Source of the DNA: Methanomassiliicoccales archaeon
Lineage (GTDB): Archaea; Thermoplasmatota; Thermoplasmata; Methanomassiliicoccales; JAAEEP01
Length of the DNA: 36,191 nt
Assembly (NCBI GenBank): GCA_013415695.1
Contig: JAAEEP010000020.1
Coordinates: forward strand, 1 to 36,191
Direction: 5' to 3'
Made by a program: the position numbers and the translations under genes. The notes below the pieces were generated by a model. The model did not search any database and was not told the origin of the DNA. It saw only the letters and a program-made list of their open reading frames with translations. Numbering within the stretch: the stretch's first letter is position 1; each line of letters opens with the position of its first letter. Below are positions 24,703 to 32,493 of the stretch, piece by piece.

Positions 24703-24894
24703 GCGTCGGGCGAATTCGAAGGTCGTGGGATCCCCTCAGAAAGGGGGGATGGAGCTGGTGCTATATACAGGATTCTCACCGAAGGGCGAAAGAGACCTGC
24801 CAAAGACGTATGGGATCCACAAGTAATGAGAGTAGATGATGATCAGTGAAAGAATGGAGATGTAAAGGGTTTCAGAAGGGAATAAACATCATTG

Positions 24895-25476
24895 CTATGC
24901 GGCCTTTGGCGACTTCCTATCTTGGAATCCGATTACAACATTGACTATTCCGAGAATAATAGCGAAGGCCGCAATAATCCAAAGGATCGCAAGAACGCCT
25001 TCCCCCGGGAAGAGGACGATGATGAAACCGAATATTAGAGAGATTATTCCAGATAAGGCAAGGATTCCTTTGCTCATCCCCGATGGGATGGCGTCAGGAG
25101 GTGCCGCTGCCGCGGCAACGATCTCGAATACACCATACATTATCGCCCAAAAACCGATAAGGTATGCAACGAACAATAGTGAGAGCCCAGGCCAGGTCAT
25201 GACTATCAGACCGATTATGATTCCAAGTATTCCCTGGATGATGAATATGGTCCTTGCATTACCCAGATCCTTCCCTGCTATACCAGAAACTATTGCGAAT
25301 ATTCCAATCACCAGCGCAAAAGCACCGAACAACATGGTGATCGTATAGAGTGTCATGTCAGGCCAGGCGAAAGCCACTATCCCGAAGATTATGGCGACCA
25401 CTCCAATGACCACCTTTTCCCACCACTTGCGCTTGTTCCATTCCGCTTGAATTTGCTTGACATCCATCTGTTCCAT
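24895..25476 (-). CDS. DUF308/HdeD-like membrane protein (copy 2)
   Basis: 193 residues from ATG 25476, preceded by GAGGTAAG; the frame opens further upstream without an RBS. It is a paralogue of the protein at 18860-19447, sharing the N-terminal WNKRKWWEKV and alternating hydrophobic pairs. Segments include IFGIVAFAWPDMTLYTITML, IQGILGIIIGLIVMTWPGLS and IFGFIIVLFPGEGVLAILWI. Six membrane segments are predicted by eye. The middle loop APPDAIPSGMSKG corresponds to TPQEAIGVFNNMSKG in copy 1. HdeD family; role in this organism unknown. Confidence 0.86.
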   Translation of the reverse strand: MEQMDVKQIQAEWNKRKWWEKVVIGVVAIIFGIVAFAWPDMTLYTITMLFGAFALVIGIFAIVSGIAGKDLGNARTIFIIQGILGIIIGLIVMTWPGLSLLFVAYLIGFWAIMYGVFEIVAAAAAPPDAIPSGMSKGILALSGIISLIFGFIIVLFPGEGVLAILWIIAAFAIILGIVNVVIGFQDRKSPKAA

Positions 25477-25651
25477 GAATCTTACCTCAGAGTCGATTCC
25501 ATTGCAGCCAGTCAATCATAGACTTGATCGCTTCTAATGGAAGGTTAAGATTCTTTATTCGCACTTAAAGAATATGAATTTTTTCACTAATTGAATTGAA
25601 CAATGCCACTAATCGTTGAAAGTCCTCGAGGCGTTTTCTGTAAATCCTAAA

Positions 25652-25690
25652 TTTATATATAATACGGGGTAGAAATTTGATTAAGGGGGG
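25652..25690 (+). promoter_or_regulatory. Strong TATA box and RBS of the DUF4332 gene
   Basis: TTTATATATAA at 25652-25662 is close to the archaeal consensus, with AAATCC in the BRE position just before. A very purine-rich RBS, AAGGGGGG (25683-25690), follows about 6 bases before the ATG. The transcript leader would be only about a dozen bases. The combination suggests high expression. Confidence 0.6.
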
Positions 25691-25696
25691 TATCAA

Positions 25697-26098
25697 ATGA
25701 AATTATCCGATATTGAGGGAATAGGCCCCGCATTCGAAAAGAAATTGACAGACGCTGGAATCACGAGCATCGAGATGCTGCTTGATAAAGGGGCAGCGGC
25801 CAAGGGAAGGAAGGAGATCGCCGAGAAGTCGGGTATCGATGCACCCATGATACTGGAGTGGGTCAACCGAGCAGATCTCTACAGGATCAAGGGGGTAGGT
25901 TCCGAATACTCGGACCTCCTGGAAGCAGCCGGTGTCGACACCGTACCCGAATTGGCCACTCGCAACCCGGAGAATTTGACCAAGAAACTTGAGGAGATAA
26001 ACGCTGAGAAGAACATCGTTCGCCGCACTCCTTCCCTTTCAATGGTCGAGGATTGGGTGGCTCAGGCGAAGAAGTTACCTAAAGTTGTCACACATTGA
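25697..26098 (+). CDS. DUF4332 helix-hairpin-helix protein
   Basis: 133 residues. Two helix-hairpin-helix units can be read: LSDIEGIGPAFEKKLTDAGI at the start, and LYRIKGVGSEYSDLLEAAGV in the middle. This arrangement is that of DUF4332 proteins. 'G-I-G-x-x' and 'G-V-G-x-x' hairpins usually contact DNA or RNA backbone. Unlike nucleases it has no catalytic motif. The strong promoter and RBS suggest an abundant protein. A direct role is not known; nucleic-acid binding is inferred. Confidence 0.88.
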   Translation: MKLSDIEGIGPAFEKKLTDAGITSIEMLLDKGAAAKGRKEIAEKSGIDAPMILEWVNRADLYRIKGVGSEYSDLLEAAGVDTVPELATRNPENLTKKLEEINAEKNIVRRTPSLSMVEDWVAQAKKLPKVVTH

Positions 26099-26200
26099 TT
26101 CAAGGATCTCAAATCAATCCTTCTATTCAAACCCCTTTCTTACTTTTTCTTGCGACATTGACCTGATTTAAGCCATTCTATGAATGGGATTACCAAAGCT
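26099..26200. terminator. Convergent gap with T-rich tract
   Basis: Between the convergent DUF4332 and tautomerase genes the plus strand reads CCCCTTTCTTACTTTTTCTT (about 26132-26151), a likely archaeal T-tract terminator for the DUF4332 transcript. Nothing else is seen in this 100-bp gap. Confidence 0.4.
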
Positions 26201-26410
26201 TCAACTCAGATTGGAGGGGCCGGTATCCTTGTGTATGATGGAGTGCTGTTGTCCTCCTGTTCCCCAGTTCTCCTTCGGCGTCTCGTGAATCACGATGGTC
26301 ACGGCGTCAGCCGGGATGTCTAACTGGGTGAAGGCTGCGGTGATCCTCTCCATCAAATCGGCTTTCCATCTGTCGGGTATGGGCCACATCTCGATCGTTA
26401 CGATAGGCAT
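26201..26410 (-). CDS. 4-oxalocrotonate tautomerase family protein
   Basis: 69 residues, the classic small tautomerase size. After removal of Met1, Pro2 (MPIVTIEMWPIPDRWKADL) is the catalytic N-terminal base of the superfamily. The motif ITAAFTQLDIPADAVTIVIHETPKENWG is typical, with the 'V-x-I-x-E-x-P-x-x-N-W' signature. It catalyses keto-enol tautomerisation of 2-oxo acids or related compounds; the natural substrate is unknown. It is a single-gene unit. Confidence 0.93.
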   Translation of the reverse strand: MPIVTIEMWPIPDRWKADLMERITAAFTQLDIPADAVTIVIHETPKENWGTGGQQHSIIHKDTGPSNLS

Positions 26411-26605
26411 CGACTCACCGATGATAGATACGATTTCCAGGGTAATAAACAGCCGGTTTCAGAGTTGAGAATCTCATGATATAGAATTTATTGAATCGTA
26501 GAATGTCAATTAATTTTATTATTGATCATATAATCCAGAGCGCGAATCGCATTCTTTCACAGTGCGTGGTTCAATCGATCAACGCTACCAATTTGACTCA
26601 ACATA

Positions 26606-26644
26606 AATCTTAATATTAACAACCGTCATTGACAGAAGGTGGTG
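26606..26644 (+). promoter_or_regulatory. TATA box and RBS of flavodoxin gene 1
   Basis: AATCTTAATATT (26606-26617) is a TATA-like element. AAGGTGGTG (about 26637-26645) is the RBS placed a few bases before ATG 26648. The GTG at 26639 lies inside this RBS, so it is unlikely to be the start. Confidence 0.5.
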
Positions 26645-26647
26645 ACC

Positions 26648-27136
26648 ATGAAAGTCGAGTTGTATCATTCCTCAAAATATGGCAACGGCGCCATGGTGGC
26701 AGAGGAGTTCAGGGAGATGATGGGTACGAAGGGACATCAGGTCGGCATCCATCACATAAATGAGGTGAAACCCCAAGGGCTTGCTCAAGCAGACCTTTAT
26801 GTCTTCATATCCCCCACCCGCCTGGGAAAACCGATCGGGGGGATGCGTCGCTTCCTGAAGAAGGTGGCCCTCCCTGCGGGCACCAAGTACGCGCTGATCG
26901 CAACGCACGGTGCCCCGGAACCGAACAAGAAGACCGGAAAGATGCCCACCCCAGAAGAGGTGGAGAAATATCAGAGAACCATACCGCTTATGGACGATGT
27001 TCTAAAACCAAAGGGGATGGTCAAGGTGGCGGATGTGAAGATCTACGTCACTGGTTTGAAGGGACCTCTCGAAGAGGGGTGGAGAGAGGATTTGGAAGCA
27101 TTCATGGACAGGATCATCCATACTTCTGGTCATTGA
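26648..27136 (+). CDS. Flavodoxin-like protein (copy 1)
   Basis: 162 residues. The FMN phosphate-binding loop is SSKYGNGAMVAEEF, followed by ADLYVFISPTRLGKPIGGMR, the second flavin loop, and KYALIATHGAPEPNK, the third. It is longer at the C-terminus than classic flavodoxins, with a TPEEVEKYQRTIPLMDDVL helix and VADVKIYVTGLKGPLEEGW. A closely related protein lies on the opposite strand at 31404-31892. It probably carries electrons or acts as an FMN-dependent quinone/thiol reductase; the partner is unknown. Confidence 0.87.
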   Translation: MKVELYHSSKYGNGAMVAEEFREMMGTKGHQVGIHHINEVKPQGLAQADLYVFISPTRLGKPIGGMRRFLKKVALPAGTKYALIATHGAPEPNKKTGKMPTPEEVEKYQRTIPLMDDVLKPKGMVKVADVKIYVTGLKGPLEEGWREDLEAFMDRIIHTSGH

Positions 27137-27499
27137 AGTGCAGGAGATATCAATTTTCATCCGCTTGATGCGTTTGTCATTTCAGTGCAATTTGTCTTGA
27201 TGTCCTATGTTCAAGGTAATTAAATCCATACTCAATCATCTGGGTCAAGCTGAGGAACCCCATTTTCTAAGCGAAGTACAGACAGAAAGATTTATTGCTC
27301 TGAATATATCATTTTGAGATTGCCAAATGGAGGGCCCACGGGGAGCGTGCTTCAAGGACGATGTCAATGCCTCTGCTGAGCACACTAGGCGATGTTCCCT
27401 TTGGGCTCCATTTAATAATGCACTTAATGTAGGCGACAATATCGCAATATTGATAGGAAAATACACTCAAACTCTCCATGTGGCGGGGCAGGGAGAGAG
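27137..27499. other. Intergenic region upstream of the propeller protein gene
   Basis: 363 bp without a convincing gene. The sequence is A/T-rich with TATA-like stretches GATTTATTG (about 27290) and AATATATCA (about 27303), and another A/T run near 27440. Any of these could drive the propeller gene with a leader of 50-170 bases. A reading frame beginning at 27327 overlaps the next gene and lacks family features or good codon pattern; I do not accept it. Confidence 0.3.
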
Positions 27500-30304
27500 A
27501 TGTCACCAAGCGTCAGGGTTTCTCCACCAAACAGGGGGAGTGCTGACCCCACTAAGATATTATGCCGTAGATGGATGAGCGGGACCTCGATATCGATAGT
27601 CGCCATTCTTCTGATAACTGCCTTCGTGGTCGTTCCTTCAAATGCTGAGGGTGCCGGTGTTCTTGATGATTGGTGCATCACAATGCTGGATACAGTTGAT
27701 CAAACTGGCAGTTACACTTCTATCGCAATCGACTCGAATGACAGAAGTCATATCAGCTACTATGATGAGACGAATAGAGACCTGAAGTACGCCACCAATT
27801 CTGGCGGGAGTTGGAGTTATCAGACCATCGATGGTGCGGACAACGTCGGACTCCACACCTCGATAGCGCTTGACTCTAGTGACTGGGTTCACATCAGCTA
27901 CTATGATATCACTAACAACGATCTGAAGTATGCAACCAACGCCGGAGGAGGTTGGAGCTATCAGACCCTGGACAGCAGTGGCAATGTTGGATGGGAAACC
28001 TCCATTGCCACCGACTCTAACGACAGGGTTCACATCAGCTACCGTGATGTTACGAACCAGGATCTGAAGTACGCCACCAACGCTGGAGGAGGTTGGAGCT
28101 ATCAGACCCTGGACAATGCCGGAGATGTTGGTAAATTCTCATCGATCGCAATCGACTCGAACGATATTGCCTACATCAGCTATTGTGATATAACCAATTA
28201 CGACCTCAAGTACGCCACCAACGCAGGCGGTGATTGGAGCTATCAGACCGTTGACGGCCAAGGTGAAATTGGATGGTACACCTCCATCGCTATCAACTCG
28301 AATGACAGAATCCACATCAGCTACTATGATTTGGCCAACAAGGATCTGAAATACGCCAACAACGCTGGAGGAGATTGGAGCAACCAGACCATTGACAGCA
28401 GTGGCAATGTTGGATTGTACACTTCCATTGCTATAGACTCGACCGACAGGGTTCACATCAGCTACTATGATACGACAAACGATGATCTGAAGTACGCTAC
28501 CAACGCCGGAGGAGGTTGGAGCCTTCGGACCATTGATAGCTCTGGCGATATTGGATACCACACCTCCATAGCCATCGACTCTAACGACAGGGTTCACATT
28601 AGCTATTATGCCTTTACAAATTATGACCTCAAGTACGTCACGAACTCGGGTGGAGATTGGAGCAATCGCATCATTGATGGTCCCGACGATGTCGGATACT
28701 ATACCTCGATAGCCATCGATTCGAATGACAGAGTCCACATTAGCTATTATGATCAGACGAACAGGGACCTCAAATATGCTACCGACGCAAGCGGGGACTG
28801 GAACTACCAGACCATTGACAGTTCGGGTGAAGTCGGATTAGAGTCTTCCATCGCTATCGACTCAAACAACAAGATCCACATCGCCTACTTCGATACGACA
28901 AACGATGATCTGAAGTACGCTACCAACGCCGGAGGAGGTTGGAGCCATCAGACCCTGGACAGTTCCGACCGGACTGGTTATGACCCCTCCATTGCCGTCG
29001 ACTCGAATGATAAGGTCCACATCAGCTACTTCTATTGGTTGACTCAAGATCTGAAGTACGCTACCAACGCAGGTGGAGACTGGAGCTACCAGATCTTAGA
29101 CAGTTCTTCTCTGAATGGCTGGCACTCGTCCATTGCCGTCGACTCGAACGATAAGATCCACATCAGCTACTTTGATGAAACGAATAGGGATCTGAAGTAC
29201 GCTACCAATTCTGGCGGAAGTTGGAGCTATCACACAATCGACAGTGCGGATGACATCGGACTCTACACATCGATAGCGCTTGACTCGAACGACAGGGTTC
29301 ATATTAGCTACTATGATTTGGCCAACAAGGATCTGAAGTACGCCACCAACTCTAGTGGAAACTGGAGCTGTCAGACCCTGGATAACGCCGGTGATGTTGG
29401 AAAACGCACATCTATCGCCATTGGCTCGAACGACAGGGTTCATATCAGCTACTATGATTTTACGAACCAGGATCTGAAGTACACCACAAACGCATTTGGA
29501 GGTTGGAGCTATCAGACCCTTGACGGTTCTGGAATGGTGGGCGAATTTAGCTCATTGGCCATCGATTCGAAGGAGAGGGTTCATATCAGCTACCTCGATG
29601 GAACCAATCTCGACCTCAAGTATGCATTTCTGTTCCTTTCGGTTCCTTCCGGCCCAGGCAACTTCCATGTCGAAGCCGGAGATTCATTGGTGAACCTGGA
29701 CTGGTCCGCCCCGTACGATGGCGGATCCTCGATCACCGGTTACAACATATACAGGAGCACAACGCCCGGCTCAGAGATACTTCTTGCGACAATAGGCAAC
29801 GTCCTCCTATACACGGACAACGACCTGACCAACGGTGTTACCTACTACTACCGGGTGAGCGCGGTGAATCCCATTGGAGAGAGTGGGCTGTCAAGCGAGA
29901 TCTCCGCCATCCCAGCAACGATTCCGACCGCCCCTCAGAACCTGCAGGTCACGACAGGGGACGGATACATCAACCTCACCTGGGGAGCTCCAGCGGACGA
30001 TGGGGGAGATCCTATCACCAACTACAAGATCTATAGGGGTACCTCCTCTGGAGGAGAGATGTATCTTGGTACGGTAGGCAACCAGCTGTACTTCAACGAC
30101 ACCGAAGTCACAAAGGATGTCAACTATTTCTACGAGTTGTGCGCCGTGAACGGTATCGGGGATGGCCCATTTTCCATCGAGGTCAACGCAACCATTGGCG
30201 TCAGCGGAAATGGTGGTCTGGACATCGTACTAATAGCGGTGGTCATAGCTACGGTCGCGGTGATAGGTGTCGCCGTGGTCCTGGTCATGAGATCCAGGAA
30301 ATAG
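27500..30304 (+). CDS. Membrane-anchored surface protein: 14 propeller-type repeats + two FN3 domains
   Basis: 934 residues. A signal sequence (hydrophobic core ISIVAILLITAFVVVPSNA at about residues 30-49) targets it for export. Residues 54-709 hold 14 repeats of 47 residues with the consensus SYQTIDSSGDVG, x2, TSIAIDSNDRVHISYYD, xTNxDLKYATNAGGxW. Repeats of 40-50 residues with an aromatic/Asp pattern are typical of beta-propeller blades, so two seven-bladed propellers are likely. Two fibronectin type III domains follow (about 714-802 and 803-893; each has 'Y-x-I-Y-R' and 'Y-x-Y-x-V-x-A-V-N' patterns). A transmembrane helix (IVLIAVVIATVAVIGVAVVLV, written here as its core) and a basic RSRK end anchor it. 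ATG 27500 has GGGAGAG before it; ATG 27575 is an alternative that still keeps the signal peptide. Adhesion or ligand binding outside the cell is inferred. Confidence 0.88.
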   Translation: MSPSVRVSPPNRGSADPTKILCRRWMSGTSISIVAILLITAFVVVPSNAEGAGVLDDWCITMLDTVDQTGSYTSIAIDSNDRSHISYYDETNRDLKYATNSGGSWSYQTIDGADNVGLHTSIALDSSDWVHISYYDITNNDLKYATNAGGGWSYQTLDSSGNVGWETSIATDSNDRVHISYRDVTNQDLKYATNAGGGWSYQTLDNAGDVGKFSSIAIDSNDIAYISYCDITNYDLKYATNAGGDWSYQTVDGQGEIGWYTSIAINSNDRIHISYYDLANKDLKYANNAGGDWSNQTIDSSGNVGLYTSIAIDSTDRVHISYYDTTNDDLKYATNAGGGWSLRTIDSSGDIGYHTSIAIDSNDRVHISYYAFTNYDLKYVTNSGGDWSNRIIDGPDDVGYYTSIAIDSNDRVHISYYDQTNRDLKYATDASGDWNYQTIDSSGEVGLESSIAIDSNNKIHIAYFDTTNDDLKYATNAGGGWSHQTLDSSDRTGYDPSIAVDSNDKVHISYFYWLTQDLKYATNAGGDWSYQILDSSSLNGWHSSIAVDSNDKIHISYFDETNRDLKYATNSGGSWSYHTIDSADDIGLYTSIALDSNDRVHISYYDLANKDLKYATNSSGNWSCQTLDNAGDVGKRTSIAIGSNDRVHISYYDFTNQDLKYTTNAFGGWSYQTLDGSGMVGEFSSLAIDSKERVHISYLDGTNLDLKYAFLFLSVPSGPGNFHVEAGDSLVNLDWSAPYDGGSSITGYNIYRSTTPGSEILLATIGNVLLYTDNDLTNGVTYYYRVSAVNPIGESGLSSEISAIPATIPTAPQNLQVTTGDGYINLTWGAPADDGGDPITNYKIYRGTSSGGEMYLGTVGNQLYFNDTEVTKDVNYFYELCAVNGIGDGPFSIEVNATIGVSGNGGLDIVLIAVVIATVAVIGVAVVLVMRSRK
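27659..29626 (+). repeat. Fourteen tandem 141-bp coding repeats
   Basis: The region encodes 14 consecutive copies of a 47-residue unit (the first slightly longer, the last running into the linker). At the DNA level neighbouring copies share long stretches such as GATCTGAAGTACGCCACCAA and CACATCAGCTACTATGAT. Copies differ mainly at the loop between 'DLKYATN' and 'TSIA'. The unit is exactly in frame throughout, so copy number can change by recombination without frameshift. Confidence 0.93.
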
Positions 30305-30423
30305 ACGAATTTCCGATGTGAAATCGTTTGAATCTCTATCGTTCGCCCTCGGATCAGTCATCACTGGCCATAGTACCGGTATTTCGGTAGGGGGAAACGC
30401 TAATTATCAATGTGCCCGATTGA

Positions 30424-30753
30424 ATGAAACCATTGGCAGTTGAAGATCATAAGCAAGATTCTTCGAATGGGATCCATGACTGCAGGTATCTGAGAGGGGA
30501 TGAGTGCTACATCACTGGGTGGAAATGCAAACGCGAACCTTCATGGTGTTCCCTATCCCGCGAGGATTACATGATCCTCGACGAGAGGGAGGAGGAATGC
30601 ATGGAGCGTCCCGACAGATATGTCTGTCGTGGATGCAAGGAGGTCTTCCCAGGTAGGATGGTCGAACTCCACATAACCTACACGGAGGAGCGGAACCGGA
30701 TCGGATATTTCTACTGCGCCTCCTGCCTTGCACTGCTTCTAGGATACAGATGA
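30424..30753 (+). CDS. Cys-rich small protein, probable zinc binding
   Basis: 109 residues; no family recognised. Cysteines come in two groups. The first is spread out (HDCRYLRGDECYITGWKCKREPSWCSL). The second looks like a zinc ribbon: YVCRGC near residue 70 and YFYCASCLALL near residue 100 (two CxxC pairs about 30 residues apart). It could be a metal-binding adaptor or nucleic-acid-binding protein. Coding nature is supported by Cys patterning and an isolated position with no competing frame, but there is no clear RBS. Confidence 0.6.
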   Translation: MKPLAVEDHKQDSSNGIHDCRYLRGDECYITGWKCKREPSWCSLSREDYMILDEREEECMERPDRYVCRGCKEVFPGRMVELHITYTEERNRIGYFYCASCLALLLGYR

Positions 30754-30841
30754 TTAGCAACACAACAATTCAACTTGTATCCAGATTCATCTATCGAGGC
30801 AACTAAAAAATTCTATCTATTGCCAATCAGGTATATCCCTG

Positions 30842-31237
30842 ATGAATGCCACAGAGGAGTTCTTTTCAAGAGATTCCTTCGCTAAAGAGTCCGGCGTAGT
30901 CCTCCTAGAAGCCTCACCGGGTAGGGCCAGGGTGAAGATGGAGGTCGCTGAAAAGCATCTGAACAGCCATGGTACGGTTCATGGAGGCGCCATATTCACA
31001 CTTGCCGATACCGCCTTCGCCGTTGCGTCCAACTCTCACGGCGTACCTGCCGCGTCAATAAATGCTCACATTTCATACATGAAATCCGTTACTTCTGGTG
31101 CCCTGTACGCCGTGGCTGAGGAGATCTCGCTGAACCCCAAGATCGCGACATACTTGGTGAGTGTCACGGACGATTCTGATGAGAGGATCGCCACGTTCCA
31201 CGGCATGGTCTATCGAAAGACGCCGAAGAGGGAATGA
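30842..31237 (+). CDS. PaaI-family hotdog-fold thioesterase
   Basis: 131 residues, normal for PaaI/YigI-type acyl-CoA thioesterases. The signature is HLNSHGTVHGGAIFTLADTA, with the 'N-x-x-G-x-x-H-G-G-x-x-x-x-L-x-D' pattern. The catalytic Asn/His-Gly and Asp positions are intact. Later strands INAHISYMKSV and HGMVYRKTPKRE are typical. It hydrolyses aryl- or acyl-CoA esters; the substrate is unknown. A TATA-like ACTAAAAAATTC lies about 40 bases before the start; no RBS is evident. Confidence 0.93.
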   Translation: MNATEEFFSRDSFAKESGVVLLEASPGRARVKMEVAEKHLNSHGTVHGGAIFTLADTAFAVASNSHGVPAASINAHISYMKSVTSGALYAVAEEISLNPKIATYLVSVTDDSDERIATFHGMVYRKTPKRE

Positions 31238-31403
31238 GCGAACTTTGATGAGGATGAATAATCGAGAGGCCGTCGACCTTGGAACGAGACTGACTGAATC
31301 CATCTCAGATTAGAGCATTTCATTAGGACTCTGAGATTATTGATCCTGAATACGGGTTTGAAAGAATGCTGCTCAGAAGTCTGACGAAATCTGACGATAG
31401 AAA

Positions 31404-31892
31404 CTAGGATGGTTCTAGAATCTGGGCCACGAACTTCTCAACTATTTCCTGCCAGCCATCCTCCAAGGGACCTTTCATATTCTCAGGTTGAACGAAGACC
31501 TTCATCTCCGCCACCTTCCTCAGACCCTTGGCCTTGAGCTGTTCGTCGATCATTGGTATGGTGTGTCGCTCCTTCTCCAATTCCTCTTCCGATGGAATAA
31601 TACCGGTCTTCTTGTTAGGTCTGGCCGCACTAAAGGTGCCGAAAACCGCATACTTCGTCCCTGATGGCAACGACAGTTTCTTCAGGAAGCGGATCATCCC
31701 ACCGACAGCCTTCCCGAAATGCGTCGGTGAGCCAAAGACATAGAGGTCGGCAGATGGAAGATCCTTGGGGCTCACTTCCTTGATGTGATGAATGTTGACC
31801 TCATTGCCCTTGGCCATCATGAGCCTCTTGAACTCCTCTGCCACCTTCGCTCCATTCCCATATTTCGAGGCGTGGTAAAGCTCGACCCTCAT
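31404..31892 (-). CDS. Flavodoxin-like protein (copy 2)
   Basis: 162 residues from ATG 31892, where the sequence (MRVELYHASKYGNGAKVAEEF) lines up with copy 1 at 26648. An upstream ATG at 31916 adds MDIGIGVG; it has AGGAGG only two bases before it, so the start is not settled. FMN-binding loops are ASKYGNGAKVAEEF, GSPTHFGKAVGGMIRF and VFGTFSAARPNKK. The C-terminal half (IPSEEELEKERHTIPMIDEQL and MKGPLEDGWQEIVEKF) matches copy 1 closely. This is a duplicated flavodoxin-like family in the genome; electron-transfer or FMN-dependent oxidoreductase role inferred. Confidence 0.86.
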   Translation of the reverse strand: MRVELYHASKYGNGAKVAEEFKRLMMAKGNEVNIHHIKEVSPKDLPSADLYVFGSPTHFGKAVGGMIRFLKKLSLPSGTKYAVFGTFSAARPNKKTGIIPSEEELEKERHTIPMIDEQLKAKGLRKVAEMKVFVQPENMKGPLEDGWQEIVEKFVAQILEPS

Positions 31893-32079
31893 TCCAACAC
31901 CGATCCCGATATCCATTTCCTCCTAATTATTCTTAGCGTGGACATCAGATGGTCAAGGAAGTCCGGGAGGATCACCCGGTCAAGATCCATTGGTCCTTCC
32001 GTCTATGAAAGATCGACCAAGATCTCGCCTTTCGAAGGTAATTGTTGAGGATGCTATGGGCTCCTGTGAAATCAGAATG

Positions 32080-32484
32080 TCACCACAGAGGGGCCCCGCA
32101 GGACTCGCACTTGCTGCTTCCTGGGAGGTTGACCCTTCCGCAGTACTGACATTTTCCAGTTGCTTTGATATCCTGGATCCTCTTCTCCCAGGAGGCGGCT
32201 TCCTTCTTGTTGAGAACGAAGGCCAAGGAGAAGAGGACGATGGCCACGATGAAGAGGCCTATGGCCAATGGCCAGAATCCAGATGAGGCAGCTGCCGCTA
32301 CTATCGAGAAGGCGAAACCGAAGAACGCCAGCAAACCGCCGATTCCCGCCATCACCAGAACCAATACCGAGGTCTCGAACTGAGGTCCCGGCCTGTCCTG
32401 AGCTTTCTTCAATGGATCGTTGGAGCCATGCAATGATCGCTCGACGGGAGGAATAGTATCGCTAATCGCAGCCATGGTCATCAT
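32080..32484 (-). CDS. Two-helix membrane protein with C-terminal zinc ribbon
   Basis: 134 residues. A 38-residue polar N-terminus is followed by two hydrophobic helices (SVLVLVMAGIGGLLAFFGFA and WPLAIGLFIVAIVLFSLAFV) and a short charged segment. A zinc ribbon then closes the protein: CQYCGRVNLPGSSKCESCG. It is the last gene of a three-gene minus-strand operon, 9 bp after the SPFH gene. The zinc ribbon matches those of the SPFH protein, suggesting that they interact or share a partner at the membrane. Confidence 0.8.
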   Translation of the reverse strand: MMTMAAISDTIPPVERSLHGSNDPLKKAQDRPGPQFETSVLVLVMAGIGGLLAFFGFAFSIVAAAASSGFWPLAIGLFIVAIVLFSLAFVLNKKEAASWEKRIQDIKATGKCQYCGRVNLPGSSKCESCGAPLW

Positions 32485-32493
32485 TCCAATCGT

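Noticed and set aside
27327-27578. 83-codon open frame before the propeller gene
   Set aside because: It overlaps the propeller gene's signal-peptide region, has no RBS and no recognisable features.
28139-28738. Repetitive minus-strand open frame (and similar ones at 27638 and 29096)
   Set aside because: They are the reverse complement of the coding repeats; their apparent repeat pattern follows from that.
27659-29626. Tandem DNA repeats considered as a CRISPR or satellite array
   Set aside because: Units are 141 bp, contiguous without spacers, and remain in one reading frame that encodes propeller-type blades.
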